A stretch of DNA of 64,000 nucleotides from Microbacterium hydrocarbonoxydans (GCF_900105205.1 NZ_FNSQ01000005.1:1550001-1614000); one strand, 5' to 3'. Positions 1-9,618 are shown, counted from the stretch's first letter. Program-made: numbers and translations. The notes: generated by a model not told the origin, from the letters alone.

Positions 1-1
1 C

Positions 2-2755
2 GGCGACGGCTACTACATCAAGACCGCCGCCGAGATGCGCCAGCTGTTCCGCGATCACCCCGAGGCCTGCGACAACACGCTGCTGATCGCCGAGCGGTGC
101 GAGGTCGAGTTCAACACCGCAGCGAACTACATGCCGCGCTTCCCCGTGCCGGACGGCGAGACCGAAGACAGCTGGCTCATCAAAGAGGTCGAGGCGGGCC
201 TGCACTACCGCTACCCGAGCGGCATCCCCGACAAGGTGCGCAAGCAGGCCGAGTACGAGACCGGCATCATCCTGCAGATGGGCTTCCCCGGCTACTTCCT
301 CGTCGTCGCCGACTTCATCAACTGGGCGAAGGACAACGGCATCCGGGTGGGACCCGGTCGAGGCTCCGGTGCAGGATCGATGGTCGCCTACGCCATGCGG
401 ATCACCGACCTCGACCCCCTCGAGCACGGCCTGATCTTCGAGCGCTTCCTCAACCCCGACCGTGTCTCGATGCCCGACTTCGACGTCGACTTCGATGACC
501 GTCGTCGTGGCGAGGTCATCGACTACGTGACCAGGAAGTACGGCTCCGAGCGCGTCGCACAGATCGTCACCTACGGCACGATCAAGTCGAAGCAGGCACT
601 CAAGGACGCCGGCCGCGTGCTGGGCTTCCCGTTCAGCATGGGGGAGCGCCTGACCAAGGCGATGCCGCCGCCCGTGATGGGCAAGGACATGCCTCTGGAC
701 GGCATGTTCGACTCGGCGCACCCGCGGTACAAGGAGGCGAGCGAGTTCCGTGCCCTCATCGAGACCGACCCCGAGGCGAAGACGGTCTTCGATCGCGCGC
801 TCGGACTCGAGGGTCTGAAGCGGCAGTGGGGCGTGCACGCCGCCGGCGTCATCATGTCGTCCGAGCCGCTGCTCGACATCATCCCGATCATGCGCCGCGA
901 GCAGGACGGGCAGATCGTCACGCAGTTCGACTACCCGTCGTGCGAGTCGCTCGGACTGATCAAGATGGACTTCCTCGGGCTCCGCAACCTGACGATCATC
1001 TCCGATGCGCTCGACAACATCCGCACCAACCGCGGCGAGGAGCTCGACCTCGAGCATCTCGCCCTCGACGACCGCGGCGCCTACGAGCTGCTCGGGCGTG
1101 GAGAATCGCTCGGCGTCTTCCAGCTCGACGGTGGGCCGATGCGCGCGCTCATGCGCCTCATGCGCCCCGACAACTTCGGTGACATCTCGGCTCTCATCGC
1201 GCTGTACCGCCCTGGTCCCATGGGCGCGAACTCGCACACCAACTACGCGCTGCGCAAGAACGGCCAGCAGCCGATCACGCCGATCCACCCGGAGTTCACG
1301 GAGTCGCTCGCCGACATCCTCGACGAGTCCTACGGCCTGATCATCTACCAGGAGCAGGTGATGGCCATCGCGCAGCGGGTGGCCGGGTTCTCGCTCGGCC
1401 AGGCCGACATCCTCCGCCGAGCGATGGGCAAGAAGAAGAAGTCCGAGCTCGACAAGCAGTTCGAGGGCTTCCAGGCCGGGATGCACGCGAACGGATACTC
1501 CGACGGCGCCGTCAACGCGATCTGGGAGATCCTGCTCCCGTTCTCGGACTACGCCTTCAACAAAGCGCACTCCGCCGCCTACGGGGTGGTCTCGTACTGG
1601 ACCGCGTACCTCAAGGCGCACTATCCCGCCGAGTACATGGCGGCGCTGCTCACCAGCGTCGGCGACTCGAAGGACAAGATGGCGCTGTACCTCAACGAGT
1701 GCCGGCGGATGGGGATCAAGGTGCTCCCGCCGGACGTGTCGGAGTCGATCAACTACTTCGCCGCCGTCGGCGACGACATCCGCTTCGGTCTCGGCGCTGT
1801 CCGCAACGTCGGCAGCAACGTCGTCGAGGGCATCGTGCAGGCGCGCAAGGACGAGCGGTTCACCTCGTTCCACCACTTCCTCGACAAGGTGCCGCTGCAC
1901 GTCGCGAACAAGCGCACCGTCGAGTCGCTGATCAAGGCGGGCGCCTTCGACTCCATGGGCGATTCGCGTCGCGCGCTGCTGGAGGTCCACGAGGATGCCG
2001 TCGAGGCGGCCGTCGACCGCAAGCGCAACGAGGCCCAGGGGGCCATCGGGTTCGACTTCGACAGCCTGTACGACGGGATGGAGGAGGCCGCCCCGGCGAA
2101 GGTCCCGCCGCGCCCGGAGTGGATCAAGAAGGACAAGCTCGCCTTCGAGCGGGAGATGCTCGGGCTCTACGTCTCCGACCACCCGCTCGCAGGACTCGAG
2201 GTGCCGCTTGCGAAGCACGCGTCGATCTCGATCCATGACCTCATCAACTCCGACGACATGCAGGACGGAGACCAGGTCACCGTCGCCGGCCTCGTCACCA
2301 GCGTCCAGCACCGTGTCGCGAAGGCCAGCGGCAACCCCTACGGCATGATCACCGTCGAGGACTTCAACGGCGAGGTGACGGTCATGTTCATGGGCAAGAC
2401 CTACACCGAGTTCCAGCACATCCTGCAGCAGGATTCGATCCTGGCCGTGCGGGGCCGGGTGTCCAAGCGCGATGACGGCATGAACCTGCACGCCCAGTCG
2501 GCGTTCGCACCCGACGTCGGCTCCTTCGACGCGGCGGGGCCGCTGGCTCTCGTGCTCGCGGAGCAGCGCGCCACCGAGCGGGTCATGAACGAGCTGGCAG
2601 ACGTGCTGCGTCGGCACAGCGGAGACACCGAGGTGATCCTGCGGGTGCACCGTGGTGGCACGGCCAAGGTGTTCGACGTGCCGATGCCGGTGAAGGTCTC
2701 GGCTGACCTGTTCGGCGACCTCAAGTCGCTCCTCGGACCGACCTGTCTCGGCTGA
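2..2755 (+). CDS. dnaE: DNA polymerase III alpha subunit, C-terminal part (5' end outside window)
   Basis: This is the catalytic subunit of the replicative DNA polymerase. The reading frame is open from base 2, so the start and the N-terminal PHP domain (roughly 250 residues) lie outside the window and about 917 codons are present. The polymerase active site is visible as GRGSGAGS followed by the acidic PDFDVDF motif (about nt 470-490). The fingers/thumb region follows, with FNKAHSAAYG near nt 1555, and then an OB-fold (VTVAGLVTSVQHR, from about nt 2278). The protein ends with a short alpha-subunit C-terminal domain. DnaE1-type is favoured because it is the full replicative architecture, but the missing N-terminus prevents a formal check against DnaE2. 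Confidence 0.95.
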   Translation, partial: GDGYYIKTAAEMRQLFRDHPEACDNTLLIAERCEVEFNTAANYMPRFPVPDGETEDSWLIKEVEAGLHYRYPSGIPDKVRKQAEYETGIILQMGFPGYFLVVADFINWAKDNGIRVGPGRGSGAGSMVAYAMRITDLDPLEHGLIFERFLNPDRVSMPDFDVDFDDRRRGEVIDYVTRKYGSERVAQIVTYGTIKSKQALKDAGRVLGFPFSMGERLTKAMPPPVMGKDMPLDGMFDSAHPRYKEASEFRALIETDPEAKTVFDRALGLEGLKRQWGVHAAGVIMSSEPLLDIIPIMRREQDGQIVTQFDYPSCESLGLIKMDFLGLRNLTIISDALDNIRTNRGEELDLEHLALDDRGAYELLGRGESLGVFQLDGGPMRALMRLMRPDNFGDISALIALYRPGPMGANSHTNYALRKNGQQPITPIHPEFTESLADILDESYGLIIYQEQVMAIAQRVAGFSLGQADILRRAMGKKKKSELDKQFEGFQAGMHANGYSDGAVNAIWEILLPFSDYAFNKAHSAAYGVVSYWTAYLKAHYPAEYMAALLTSVGDSKDKMALYLNECRRMGIKVLPPDVSESINYFAAVGDDIRFGLGAVRNVGSNVVEGIVQARKDERFTSFHHFLDKVPLHVANKRTVESLIKAGAFDSMGDSRRALLEVHEDAVEAAVDRKRNEAQGAIGFDFDSLYDGMEEAAPAKVPPRPEWIKKDKLAFEREMLGLYVSDHPLAGLEVPLAKHASISIHDLINSDDMQDGDQVTVAGLVTSVQHRVAKASGNPYGMITVEDFNGEVTVMFMGKTYTEFQHILQQDSILAVRGRVSKRDDGMNLHAQSAFAPDVGSFDAAGPLALVLAEQRATERVMNELADVLRRHSGDTEVILRVHRGGTAKVFDVPMPVKVSADLFGDLKSLLGPTCLG

Positions 2756-2805
2756 TCGGCGCGGTCACCCGTGACCTCCGATGACGACCTCCCTGGCGCA
2801 CCGGG

Positions 2806-2811
2806 TAGGAT
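2806..2811 (+). promoter_or_regulatory. -10 box TAGGAT before the membrane-protein gene
   Basis: TAGGAT lies 58 nt upstream of the ATG of the next gene, in the 114-bp gap after dnaE. It fits the actinobacterial TANNNT consensus and leaves room for a leader containing the GAAAGGA ribosome site. No convincing -35 is seen. Confidence 0.4.
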
Positions 2812-2869
2812 CAGGACGCGTTGGGTGCAGGGCGTCCGAGCCTTCGCACCGTGACGAAAGGACCTCCCC

Positions 2870-4171
2870 ATGAGCACGGAATCCCCCTTCCCGAGCACTG
2901 ACGGCCCCGATGCAGAAGATGCTGCCGCGGCATCCGATCCGACCGTCGACGAGGACTTCTCCGACGAGGACGGCGTCCTGTACGACGACGAGGTGACGCC
3001 GGAGTTCGGCATCCTCGGCTTCACCCTGCGAGAGCTGCTCATCGTGGGCGTGTGGGCGATCGCCTTCATCGCCTCCTTCTTCCCGTATGCCGGGGGAACC
3101 CCCGTCTGGGGCACCGGCCTGCACTGGATCCTCCCGATCGGAGTCCCGACCGTCGCCGTGTTCCTGCTGGTCCTGCGGCGGTTCTCGCCCGACGGGATCC
3201 GCCGGGTCGGCTCGCTCGGCATCGATCAGTTCGCATCCGTCGCCTTCTCCGTCGCTGCTGTGTTCTGGCTCGCGGCGCTGTGGGATGCGGTCGCCTTCGC
3301 GATCGGGTTCGGCACGTTCGGGCTGTACTGGAACGGCGTGGTGCAGCTGATCGCGATGCTCGCGCTCGTGGTCCTCACCGTCTTCGCCCCGCTCGTGCCC
3401 GGCCTGAAAGAGGACTTCCACGGTCGACTGGTCACGCTCGCGCACCGCAACGCGAACCCGGTCCGCCCGGTGATCGCTCGCCCGCGTCCTGAGCCGACGG
3501 CAGCTGCGGAACCGGCGCCTGCGGCTTCCGCCGCTGAACAGGACCCGGCAGTCGAGCAGCCCGATGCGCCCTACGAGGCGCCCGCGGCGGCACCCGGCGA
3601 GGGCGACACCACCGCGTACGGCGCAGCGTACGGCGCGCCCGCCGGCGTGTACACCGCGCCCGCTGCGGGACTCGACATCGAGCTGTCGGGAGAGCATGCG
3701 ACCGATGAGGTCGCTCGACTCGACCTGGCCGAGCAGGTGCCGCTGTCCTCGCACGCCTCGGGTGGCGGCACAGGAACGGACGAGGTCACCTCGGACGAGG
3801 AGTACACCCCGACCTACTCGCGCCGGTCGTGGGGCCAGGAGCCCGAGATCGTGTCGGACACCGGCAGCATCGAATCGCTGATGGGCGCGCGCGCACAGGA
3901 CGTCGCCTCACCGGAGACGACGGCTTTCCCCGCGATCGACGATGACCTCGACGCCACGAATCCCCGGGAGCAGGCGCCGACCCCGCAGCCGTTCTGGATC
4001 CTCGCGCCCACCGAGCGCGATGTCCACGACGAGCGCGGCGAGGCGATCTTCCGGATCGGGCCGAACGCCTGGGCGCTCGTGATCGAGGATCGCGGCGGGG
4101 CGTACGTCGTCCGACACGACGACGGCCGGATCGGCTACCTGCACGACATCGCAGACATCACGAAGGGCTGA
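2870..4171 (+). CDS. Hypothetical four-helix membrane protein
   Basis: Function not recognised. The 433-residue protein has an acidic, Ser/Asp-rich N-terminal tail (residues 1-45) and four hydrophobic segments (about 52-73, 84-101, 117-145 and 150-175). A long Ala/Pro/Glu-rich linker (about 195-350) is followed by a small C-terminal segment with alternating charged and hydrophobic residues (about 370-433, ending IADITKG). The start ATG has GAAAGGA eight bases upstream. It ends two bases before hisD, so the two are probably cotranscribed. The layout resembles a membrane anchor with a cytoplasmic sensing or interaction tail, but that is inference only. Confidence 0.75.
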   Translation: MSTESPFPSTDGPDAEDAAAASDPTVDEDFSDEDGVLYDDEVTPEFGILGFTLRELLIVGVWAIAFIASFFPYAGGTPVWGTGLHWILPIGVPTVAVFLLVLRRFSPDGIRRVGSLGIDQFASVAFSVAAVFWLAALWDAVAFAIGFGTFGLYWNGVVQLIAMLALVVLTVFAPLVPGLKEDFHGRLVTLAHRNANPVRPVIARPRPEPTAAAEPAPAASAAEQDPAVEQPDAPYEAPAAAPGEGDTTAYGAAYGAPAGVYTAPAAGLDIELSGEHATDEVARLDLAEQVPLSSHASGGGTGTDEVTSDEEYTPTYSRRSWGQEPEIVSDTGSIESLMGARAQDVASPETTAFPAIDDDLDATNPREQAPTPQPFWILAPTERDVHDERGEAIFRIGPNAWALVIEDRGGAYVVRHDDGRIGYLHDIADITKG

Positions 4172-4173
4172 TC

Positions 4174-5478
4174 GTGCGCACGATCGATCTGCGAGGGCGC
4201 ACGCTCTCGCCGGCTGACATGCTGGCCGCCGTCCCCCGGGCCACCCAGGCGCGGGCGGAGGCTCTCGACACCGCGACGCGGATCGTCGAGGACGTCAGGG
4301 AGCGCGGAGAGGTGGCGTTGCGCGAGCAGGCGGAACGCTTCGACCACGTGGTCGACCACCGCATCCCTGTGCCGGCCGAGCACATCGCCGACGCGCTGGC
4401 CGCGCTCGAGCCCGAAGTGCGTGCTGCCCTCGACGAGGCGATCCGGCGCGTGCGCATCGCGTCGGCGGCCCAGGTGCCCGCGACGCAGGTCACCAGGATC
4501 GGCGAGGGAGCGACGATCACGCAGCGCTGGCAGCCCGTGCACCGCGTGGGGGTCTACATCCCCGGCGGTAAGGCTGTCTATCCCTCGAGCGTGATCATGA
4601 ACGTGGTGCCCGCCCAGATCGCGGGGGTCGAGCAGATCGCCCTCGCCTCGCCGCCGCAGCACGACCAAGGCGGCCGCGTCCACCCGACGATCCTCGCCGC
4701 TGCAGCGCTGCTGGGCATCACCGAGGTGTATGCCATGGGCGGCGCCGGTGCCATCGGCGCCTTCGCCCATGGGGTCGCGGACATCGGACTCGACCCGGTC
4801 GATGTGCTGTCCGGCCCCGGCAACAACTACGTCGCGTCTGCGAAGCGCGCCGTAGCGGGCGTCGTCGGAACCGATTCCGAAGCGGGGGCGACGGAGATCC
4901 TCATCGTGGCCGATTCCGCGGCGGACCCGCGACTGGTCGCAGCCGACCTCATCAGCCAGGCAGAGCACGACGAACAGGCCTCAGCGGTCCTCGTCACCGA
5001 TTCGCCCGAGCTGGCCGAGCGTGTCGCGGTCGACGTGGCGCGCCTGGCGGCGGCGACCCGGCACTCCGAGCGCGTGGCCGCAGCCCTCGACGGGCCGCAG
5101 TCGGCGATCGTGCTGGTCGACGACCGTGCGATGGCCACGGCGTTCAGCAACGCCTATGCCCCGGAGCACTTGGAGCTGCACCTGCAGGATGCCGAGGCGG
5201 CGGCGGCGACCTTCACGAGTGCGGGCGCGGTCTTCGTCGGCGATCACACCCCGGTGAGTCTGGGGGACTACATGGCCGGCAGCAACCACGTGCTGCCGAC
5301 CGGCGGTCAGGCGCGATACGCACCGGGGCTCGGCGCGTACACCTTCCTGCGACCGCAGCAGGTGATCTCCTACGACCGGGCCGCCCTCGCCGAGGTGCGC
5401 TCCGGCGTGGTCGCTCTCGCGAACACCGAGGTGCTTCCGGCACACGGCGAGGCGATCGAGGCGCGTTTCACCGCGTAG
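4174..5478 (+). CDS. hisD: Histidinol dehydrogenase
   Basis: Catalyses the last two steps of histidine synthesis, the NAD-dependent oxidation of L-histidinol to L-histidine. The length (434 residues) is normal. Family signatures include [12 protein letters not shown] (about residues 210-221), the SQAEHDEQ segment that carries zinc/active-site residues, and APEHLELH further on. It starts at GTG, two bases after the upstream stop, with AAGGG just before it. No other his genes lie downstream: the next gene is nrdR, so hisD is either the end of a short unit or separate from the main his operon. Confidence 0.95.
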   Translation: MRTIDLRGRTLSPADMLAAVPRATQARAEALDTATRIVEDVRERGEVALREQAERFDHVVDHRIPVPAEHIADALAALEPEVRAALDEAIRRVRIASAAQVPATQVTRIGEGATITQRWQPVHRVGVYIPGGKAVYPSSVIMNVVPAQIAGVEQIALASPPQHDQGGRVHPTILAAAALLGITEVYAMGGAGAIGAFAHGVADIGLDPVDVLSGPGNNYVASAKRAVAGVVGTDSEAGATEILIVADSAADPRLVAADLISQAEHDEQASAVLVTDSPELAERVAVDVARLAAATRHSERVAAALDGPQSAIVLVDDRAMATAFSNAYAPEHLELHLQDAEAAAATFTSAGAVFVGDHTPVSLGDYMAGSNHVLPTGGQARYAPGLGAYTFLRPQQVISYDRAALAEVRSGVVALANTEVLPAHGEAIEARFTA

Positions 5479-5481
5479 GAT
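5476..5481 (+). promoter_or_regulatory. Leaderless -10 box of nrdR, overlapping the hisD stop codon
   Basis: TAGGAT contains the TAG stop of hisD and ends 7 nt before the nrdR ATG. There is no Shine-Dalgarno sequence. The spacing places the transcription start on or next to the A of the ATG. Confidence 0.55.
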
Positions 5482-5488
5482 CGGTCAG

Positions 5489-5959
5489 ATGCACTGCCCC
5501 TTCTGCCGTCACTCGGACTCCCGGGTCATCGATTCCCGCACCAGCGACGACGGGCTGTCCATCCGCAGACGCCGTCAGTGCCCTGAGTGCGGCGGCCGCT
5601 TCACCACGACAGAGACGGCGAGCCTCAACGTCATCAAGCGCTCCGGCGTCATGGAGCCGTTCAGCCGCGAGAAGGTCATCTCGGGCGTGCGCAAGGCATG
5701 CCAGGGAAGGCCCGTGACCGAGGCGGACCTCGCCATCCTCGCCCAGCGGGTGGAGGAGGCGGTACGCCAGACCGGTGTCTCGCAGCTCGACACGAACGAG
5801 ATCGGTCTCGCGATCCTCGGCCCGCTCCGCGACCTCGACGAGGTCGCCTTCCTCCGGTTCGCCAGTGTCTACCAGGCGTTCGAGTCGCTCGAGGACTTCG
5901 AGAGCGCGATCACCGACCTCCGGGCCGACCACGCGAAGGCCGCGTCCGCCGACCGGTAA
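5489..5959 (+). CDS. nrdR: Transcriptional repressor NrdR
   Basis: An ATP/dATP-sensing zinc repressor of ribonucleotide reductase genes. The 156-residue protein has the expected zinc ribbon, CPFC (residues 3-6) and CPEC (31-34), followed by an ATP-cone domain (about 46-136, with [16 protein letters not shown]). Length is typical. It lies 10 bp after hisD and 10 bp before pyrD, yet both nrdR and pyrD carry their own -10 boxes placed for leaderless mRNA. No nrd target gene lies in the window. Confidence 0.95.
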   Translation: MHCPFCRHSDSRVIDSRTSDDGLSIRRRRQCPECGGRFTTTETASLNVIKRSGVMEPFSREKVISGVRKACQGRPVTEADLAILAQRVEEAVRQTGVSQLDTNEIGLAILGPLRDLDEVAFLRFASVYQAFESLEDFESAITDLRADHAKAASADR

Positions 5960-5962
5960 TCT
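5957..5962 (+). promoter_or_regulatory. Leaderless -10 box of pyrD, overlapping the nrdR stop codon
   Basis: TAATCT contains the TAA stop of nrdR and ends 7 nt before the pyrD ATG, the same geometry as at the hisD-nrdR junction. A purine-rich GGCAGGG also lies between the box and the ATG, so ordinary ribosome binding from an upstream transcript is possible too. Confidence 0.5.
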
Positions 5963-5969
5963 GGCAGGG

Positions 5970-6992
5970 ATGTATCCGCTGCTCTTCCGCGCTGTCCTGT
6001 CGCGCTTCGATCCCGAGTTCGCCCATCACGCCGGCATGGCGGTGATCCGTGTCCTCGGCGCGCCGCCCTTCTCCTGGGCCACCCGCCGGCTGACGGCTCC
6101 CGACCCGTCGCTTAGGGTCGAGGCGCTGGGTCTCACGTTCCCGTCTCCATTCGGCGTCGCCGCCGGGTTCGACAAGAACGCCGTCGGCGTGCGCGGTCTC
6201 GCCGCTCTCGGCTTCGGCCACGTCGAGGTGGGCACCGTCACCGCCGTGCCCCAGGAGGGCAACCCGCGACCGCGCCTGTTCCGTCTCATCGCCGATCGCG
6301 CCGTCATCAACCGGATGGGCTTCAACAACGAGGGGGCGGATGCTGTCGCCCGTCGCCTCGCGAGACTCCGCCGCGGTGCCCCCGACACGGTGATCGGAGT
6401 GAACATCGGAAAGAGCCGCGTCGTGGAGGTGGAGCAGGCCACCGCGGACTACGTCGCCTCGGCCACCCGCCTCGCGCCGCTGGCCGACTATCTCGCCGTC
6501 AACGTCTCGTCGCCCAACACCCCGGGCCTCCGCGGACTGCAGGCCGTCGAGACCCTCGCGCCGCTGCTCAGGGCCGTACGCGAGGCGGCCGGCTCCACGC
6601 CGCTGCTCGTCAAGATCGCCCCCGACCTCCCCGACGAGGAGATCACGGCGATCGCCGAGCTCGCCGTCCAGGAGGGCCTCGCGGGGATCATCGCGCACAA
6701 CACGACGGTCAGTCGCGAGGGGCTCACGACGGATGCCGCGACGGTCGAGGCAGCCGGTGCCGGCGGCCTCTCCGGCGCGCCGCTGAAGGCGCGATCCCTG
6801 CAGGTCCTGCGACTCGTGCGCGCGGCCGTTCCCGCGGACTTCTGTGTGATCGCGGTCGGGGGAGTCGAGACTCCGGCCGACGTCCAGGAGCGTCTCGCCG
6901 CCGGTGCGAATCTGGTCCAGGGATACACCGCGTTCCTGTATCGCGGACCGTTCTGGGGGCGTGAGATCAACCGCGGCCTCATCGCAGGCTGA
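5970..6992 (+). CDS. pyrD: Quinone-dependent dihydroorotate dehydrogenase (class 2)
   Basis: Oxidises dihydroorotate to orotate in pyrimidine synthesis, passing electrons to membrane quinone. The chosen ATG gives 340 residues beginning MYPLLFRAVLSRFDPEFAHH. This N-terminal amphipathic helical region is typical of class 2 enzymes and docks to the membrane. FMN and active-site motifs are NRMGFNNEG, VNVSSPNTPGLRGLQ (with the class 2 serine) and KIAPDL. The frame is open further upstream inside nrdR, but this start restores the family N-terminus. Confidence 0.95.
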   Translation: MYPLLFRAVLSRFDPEFAHHAGMAVIRVLGAPPFSWATRRLTAPDPSLRVEALGLTFPSPFGVAAGFDKNAVGVRGLAALGFGHVEVGTVTAVPQEGNPRPRLFRLIADRAVINRMGFNNEGADAVARRLARLRRGAPDTVIGVNIGKSRVVEVEQATADYVASATRLAPLADYLAVNVSSPNTPGLRGLQAVETLAPLLRAVREAAGSTPLLVKIAPDLPDEEITAIAELAVQEGLAGIIAHNTTVSREGLTTDAATVEAAGAGGLSGAPLKARSLQVLRLVRAAVPADFCVIAVGGVETPADVQERLAAGANLVQGYTAFLYRGPFWGREINRGLIAG

Positions 6993-7012
6993 CGCTGCCG
7001 TCCGGATGCAGT

Positions 7013-7048
7013 CGAGGCGTCTCCCGCACGTGTGCAGGAGACGCCTCG
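7013..7048. terminator. Bidirectional terminator between pyrD and the DUF3043 gene
   Basis: A perfect 11-bp stem (CGAGGCGTCTC / GAGACGCCTCG) extends through a second short stem GCAC/GTGC. It lies between two convergent genes, with a T-rich CTTCGTTCT after it on the plus strand. Confidence 0.8.
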
Positions 7049-7068
7049 CTTCGTTCTGGGGTCGGCGG

Positions 7069-7656
7069 TCAGGCTGGGCGTTCGCCGCGCTTCACCTGGG
7101 GCTTGGGCAGGCGCATGAAGCGCATCTGCAGTGACCGCATCGCCGCGTACCATCCGAGACCGCGCTCCATGCGGTCCTTGCCGAACTTCTCGGCGACCTT
7201 GGCCTTGACGCGGATGCCGAGCAGCACCATGCCGCCGATCGCGAGTACGAGGTACGCCATCATCACGAGATAGGCCCAGCCGGCGACGGCGAACCCTCCG
7301 ATCGCGAGGTTCGCCGGAAGCAGCGACACCAGGATCACGAGCACCATCACACCCATCACGAACTCGGCCGGGTGCCAGCCGGAGTCGACGTAGTCGCGGA
7401 CCCAGCGACGCTGCGGGCCCTTGTCGCGGGCCGGGAGGTACTTCTCCTCGCCGGCGGCGAGACCGGCCTGCGCACGGTTGCGTCGTTCGTTCAGCTCGGC
7501 ACGAGCGGCGGCCTTGGCCTCCTTGGTGTTCGCGACGAGGGGGCGCCGGCGCGCAGCCTCCTGCTCCGCCCTGGTCGGCGTCGCACGTCCCTTGCCGGAC
7601 GCGGGCGTCTCTGGGGCATCGTCGTTCGTCGGAGGGGAGAGCGGGGTAGTGGCCAC
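7069..7656 (-). CDS. DUF3043 family membrane protein
   Basis: Recognised as a DUF3043 protein, a small actinobacterial family with no established function. The 195-residue protein has a charged Ala/Arg/Glu-rich N-terminal cytoplasmic part (1-90), which includes the family-typical RRRPLVANTKEAKAAARAEL. Two hydrophobic segments follow (about 99-116 and 122-147), then a basic C-terminus. The start is GTG, preceded on the minus strand by AGGAA. It is divergent from the dipeptidase gene, with 46 bp between the starts. Confidence 0.85.
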   Translation of the reverse strand: MATTPLSPPTNDDAPETPASGKGRATPTRAEQEAARRRPLVANTKEAKAAARAELNERRNRAQAGLAAGEEKYLPARDKGPQRRWVRDYVDSGWHPAEFVMGVMVLVILVSLLPANLAIGGFAVAGWAYLVMMAYLVLAIGGMVLLGIRVKAKVAEKFGKDRMERGLGWYAAMRSLQMRFMRLPKPQVKRGERPA

Positions 7657-7689
7657 GAGGTTCCTCGGTTCGGTGAAGGCGGATCACCT

Positions 7690-7695
7690 TAAGAT
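7690..7695 (+). promoter_or_regulatory. Leaderless -10 box of the M20 dipeptidase gene
   Basis: TAAGAT ends 7 nt before the ATG at 7703, and no ribosome binding site is seen. Confidence 0.55.
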
Positions 7696-7702
7696 TACTC
7701 GC

Positions 7703-9124
7703 ATGACATCTCCTGCCCAGCCCGGCGACCAGAAACCGTCCAGCGAACGCGAGCCCGCCGTCCTCGAAGCGGCGTCGACGGGTTTCCCCGCCGCGCTGAG
7801 CGACCTCGGGCGCCTCGTCCGCATCCCGGGCATGGCCTGGCCCGCGTTCGATCAGACCCAGCTGGAGCGCAGCTCGGAGGCCGTGGCCGCACTGGCCACC
7901 GACACGGGGGTCTTCGACGACGTGCGGATCCTCCGTGCGGCGATCCCTGGCACCGACGAGCACGGCCAGCCGGCGGTGCTCGCGACCCGCGCCGCGCGCA
8001 ACGGCAGGCCGACGATCCTGCTCTATGCCCACCACGACGTGCAGCCTCCTGGCGATGACGCCCTGTGGGAGACGCCGCCGTTCGAGCCGACGGTCAGGGA
8101 CGGGCGCCTGTACGGGCGCGGTGCCGCCGACGACAAGGCCGGCATCATGGCGCACATCGCCTCGATCCGCGCGGTGGCCGAAGTGCTCGGAGACGACCTC
8201 GACCTCGGCATCGCGATGTTCATCGAGGGCGAGGAGGAGTACGGCTCCCGTTCATTCGCGCAGTTCCTCTCCGACAACAAGGAGGCGCTGCGGGCCGACG
8301 CCATCGTCGTCGCGGACTCGGGCAACTGGGACTCCGTCACACCCGGCCTCACGGTCTCGCTGCGCGGCAACGCCCGTTTCACGGTGCGTGTGCGCACGCT
8401 GGATCACGCCTCCCACTCGGGCATGTTCGGGGGAGCGGTCCCCGACGCCATGCTGGCGACGGTGAAGATGCTCTCGACGCTCTGGGACGACGACGGGTCC
8501 GTGGCGGTCGAAGGGATGACCGCCCGCGACGCCGAGACCCCCGAATACTCCGAGGAGACGCTCCGAGACGAGGCGGGACTCCTGCCTGGCACCACGCCGA
8601 TCGGCGATGGCACGATCCTCGGACGGATCTGGAACAAGCCGTCGGTGACGGTCATCGGCATCGACGCGACGAGCGTCGAAGCGGCCTCGAACACGCTCCT
8701 TCCGGAGGTCACCGTCGTCATCAGCGCACGAGTGGCCCCCGGGCAGACCGGGGAGGAGGCGTACGCGGCGCTTGAGGCGCATCTGCGGGCGCATGCGCCG
8801 TTCGGCGCCGAGCTGACGTTCTCCGATGTCGACCTCGGCAACGGCTTCCTCGTAGACACCAGCGGCTGGGCGGTCGCGCTGACGCGTGATGCCATGCGCG
8901 ACGGCTACGGCGTCCCGCCCGTCGACCTCGGCGTGGGCGGATCGATCCCGTTCATCGCAGACCTCGTGCGCGAGTTCCCGGAGGCGCAGATCCTGGTCAC
9001 GGGCGTCGAGGACCCGCACTCGCGGGCGCACAGCCCGAACGAATCCCTGCATCTGGACACGTTCCGCCACGCCGTCGCGACCGAGGCACTGCTGCTCTCG
9101 CGCATGAACGACATCCGCATCTGA
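7703..9124 (+). CDS. M20 family dinuclear zinc dipeptidase
   Basis: A cytoplasmic metallopeptidase of 473 residues, the size of M20 dipeptidases. Metal and catalytic motifs are AHHDVQPPG (first His/Asp of the HxD motif), GRGAADDKAGIM (bridging Asp), FIEGEEEYGS (catalytic and metal Glu), HSGMFGG at the start of the lid/dimer domain, and PHSRAHSPNE near the C-terminus (last His). Substrate is probably dipeptides or related amides; specificity cannot be read from sequence. The ATG fits the -10 box for a leaderless transcript. Confidence 0.9.
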   Translation: MTSPAQPGDQKPSSEREPAVLEAASTGFPAALSDLGRLVRIPGMAWPAFDQTQLERSSEAVAALATDTGVFDDVRILRAAIPGTDEHGQPAVLATRAARNGRPTILLYAHHDVQPPGDDALWETPPFEPTVRDGRLYGRGAADDKAGIMAHIASIRAVAEVLGDDLDLGIAMFIEGEEEYGSRSFAQFLSDNKEALRADAIVVADSGNWDSVTPGLTVSLRGNARFTVRVRTLDHASHSGMFGGAVPDAMLATVKMLSTLWDDDGSVAVEGMTARDAETPEYSEETLRDEAGLLPGTTPIGDGTILGRIWNKPSVTVIGIDATSVEAASNTLLPEVTVVISARVAPGQTGEEAYAALEAHLRAHAPFGAELTFSDVDLGNGFLVDTSGWAVALTRDAMRDGYGVPPVDLGVGGSIPFIADLVREFPEAQILVTGVEDPHSRAHSPNESLHLDTFRHAVATEALLLSRMNDIRI

Positions 9125-9197
9125 CCCCGATCGACCGGGTCGAGGGTAAAATCGAAGCACCAGCCGTGTGCGAGCACGGCCCGTCCCAAGGAGTGAC

Positions 9198-9563
9198 ATG
9201 AGCGACACCACACTGACTGCAGCAGACACCACTCAGGCGCACGGCGTGAAGCTGACCGACGCCGCGGCCACCAAGGTGAAGAACCTCCTCGAGCAGGAGG
9301 GCCGCGACGACCTTCGTCTGCGCGTCGCCGTCCAGCCCGGCGGATGCTCCGGCCTCATCTACCAGCTGTACTTCGACGAGCGTTTCCTCGAGGGCGACGA
9401 GACCGTCGACTTCGACGGCGTGGAGGTCATCGTCGACAACATGAGCGTGCCGTACCTCGACGGCGCGTCGATCGATTTCAAGGACACGATCTCGGAGCAG
9501 GGCTTCACGATCGACAACCCGAATGCCGCCGGCAGCTGCGCCTGCGGAGACAGCTTCCACTGA
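9198..9563 (+). CDS. erpA: Iron-sulfur cluster insertion protein (A-type carrier, ErpA/HesB family)
   Basis: A carrier that hands Fe-S clusters to target proteins. The 121-residue protein has the three invariant cysteines of A-type carriers: one in GGCSG and the terminal CxC in GSCACGD. AAGGAG lies 4 nt before the ATG. It sits directly upstream of the cytochrome oxidase genes, with its own hairpin in between. The Rieske protein QcrA encoded nearby is a possible client, but this is inference. ErpA versus another A-type name is by convention. Confidence 0.88.
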   Translation: MSDTTLTAADTTQAHGVKLTDAAATKVKNLLEQEGRDDLRLRVAVQPGGCSGLIYQLYFDERFLEGDETVDFDGVEVIVDNMSVPYLDGASIDFKDTISEQGFTIDNPNAAGSCACGDSFH

Positions 9564-9575
9564 CCAGGACCCCGC

Positions 9576-9596
9576 TGCCAACCTGCGTGGTTGGCA
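9576..9596 (+). terminator. Hairpin after the ErpA gene
   Basis: A perfect 8-bp stem TGCCAACC / GGTTGGCA with a five-base loop, 13 bp after the stop. It has no T-run, so it could be a weak terminator or an mRNA-stabilising end. Confidence 0.45.
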
Positions 9597-9618
9597 TGAA
9601 TCAGGTGTGAGGTTGCCC

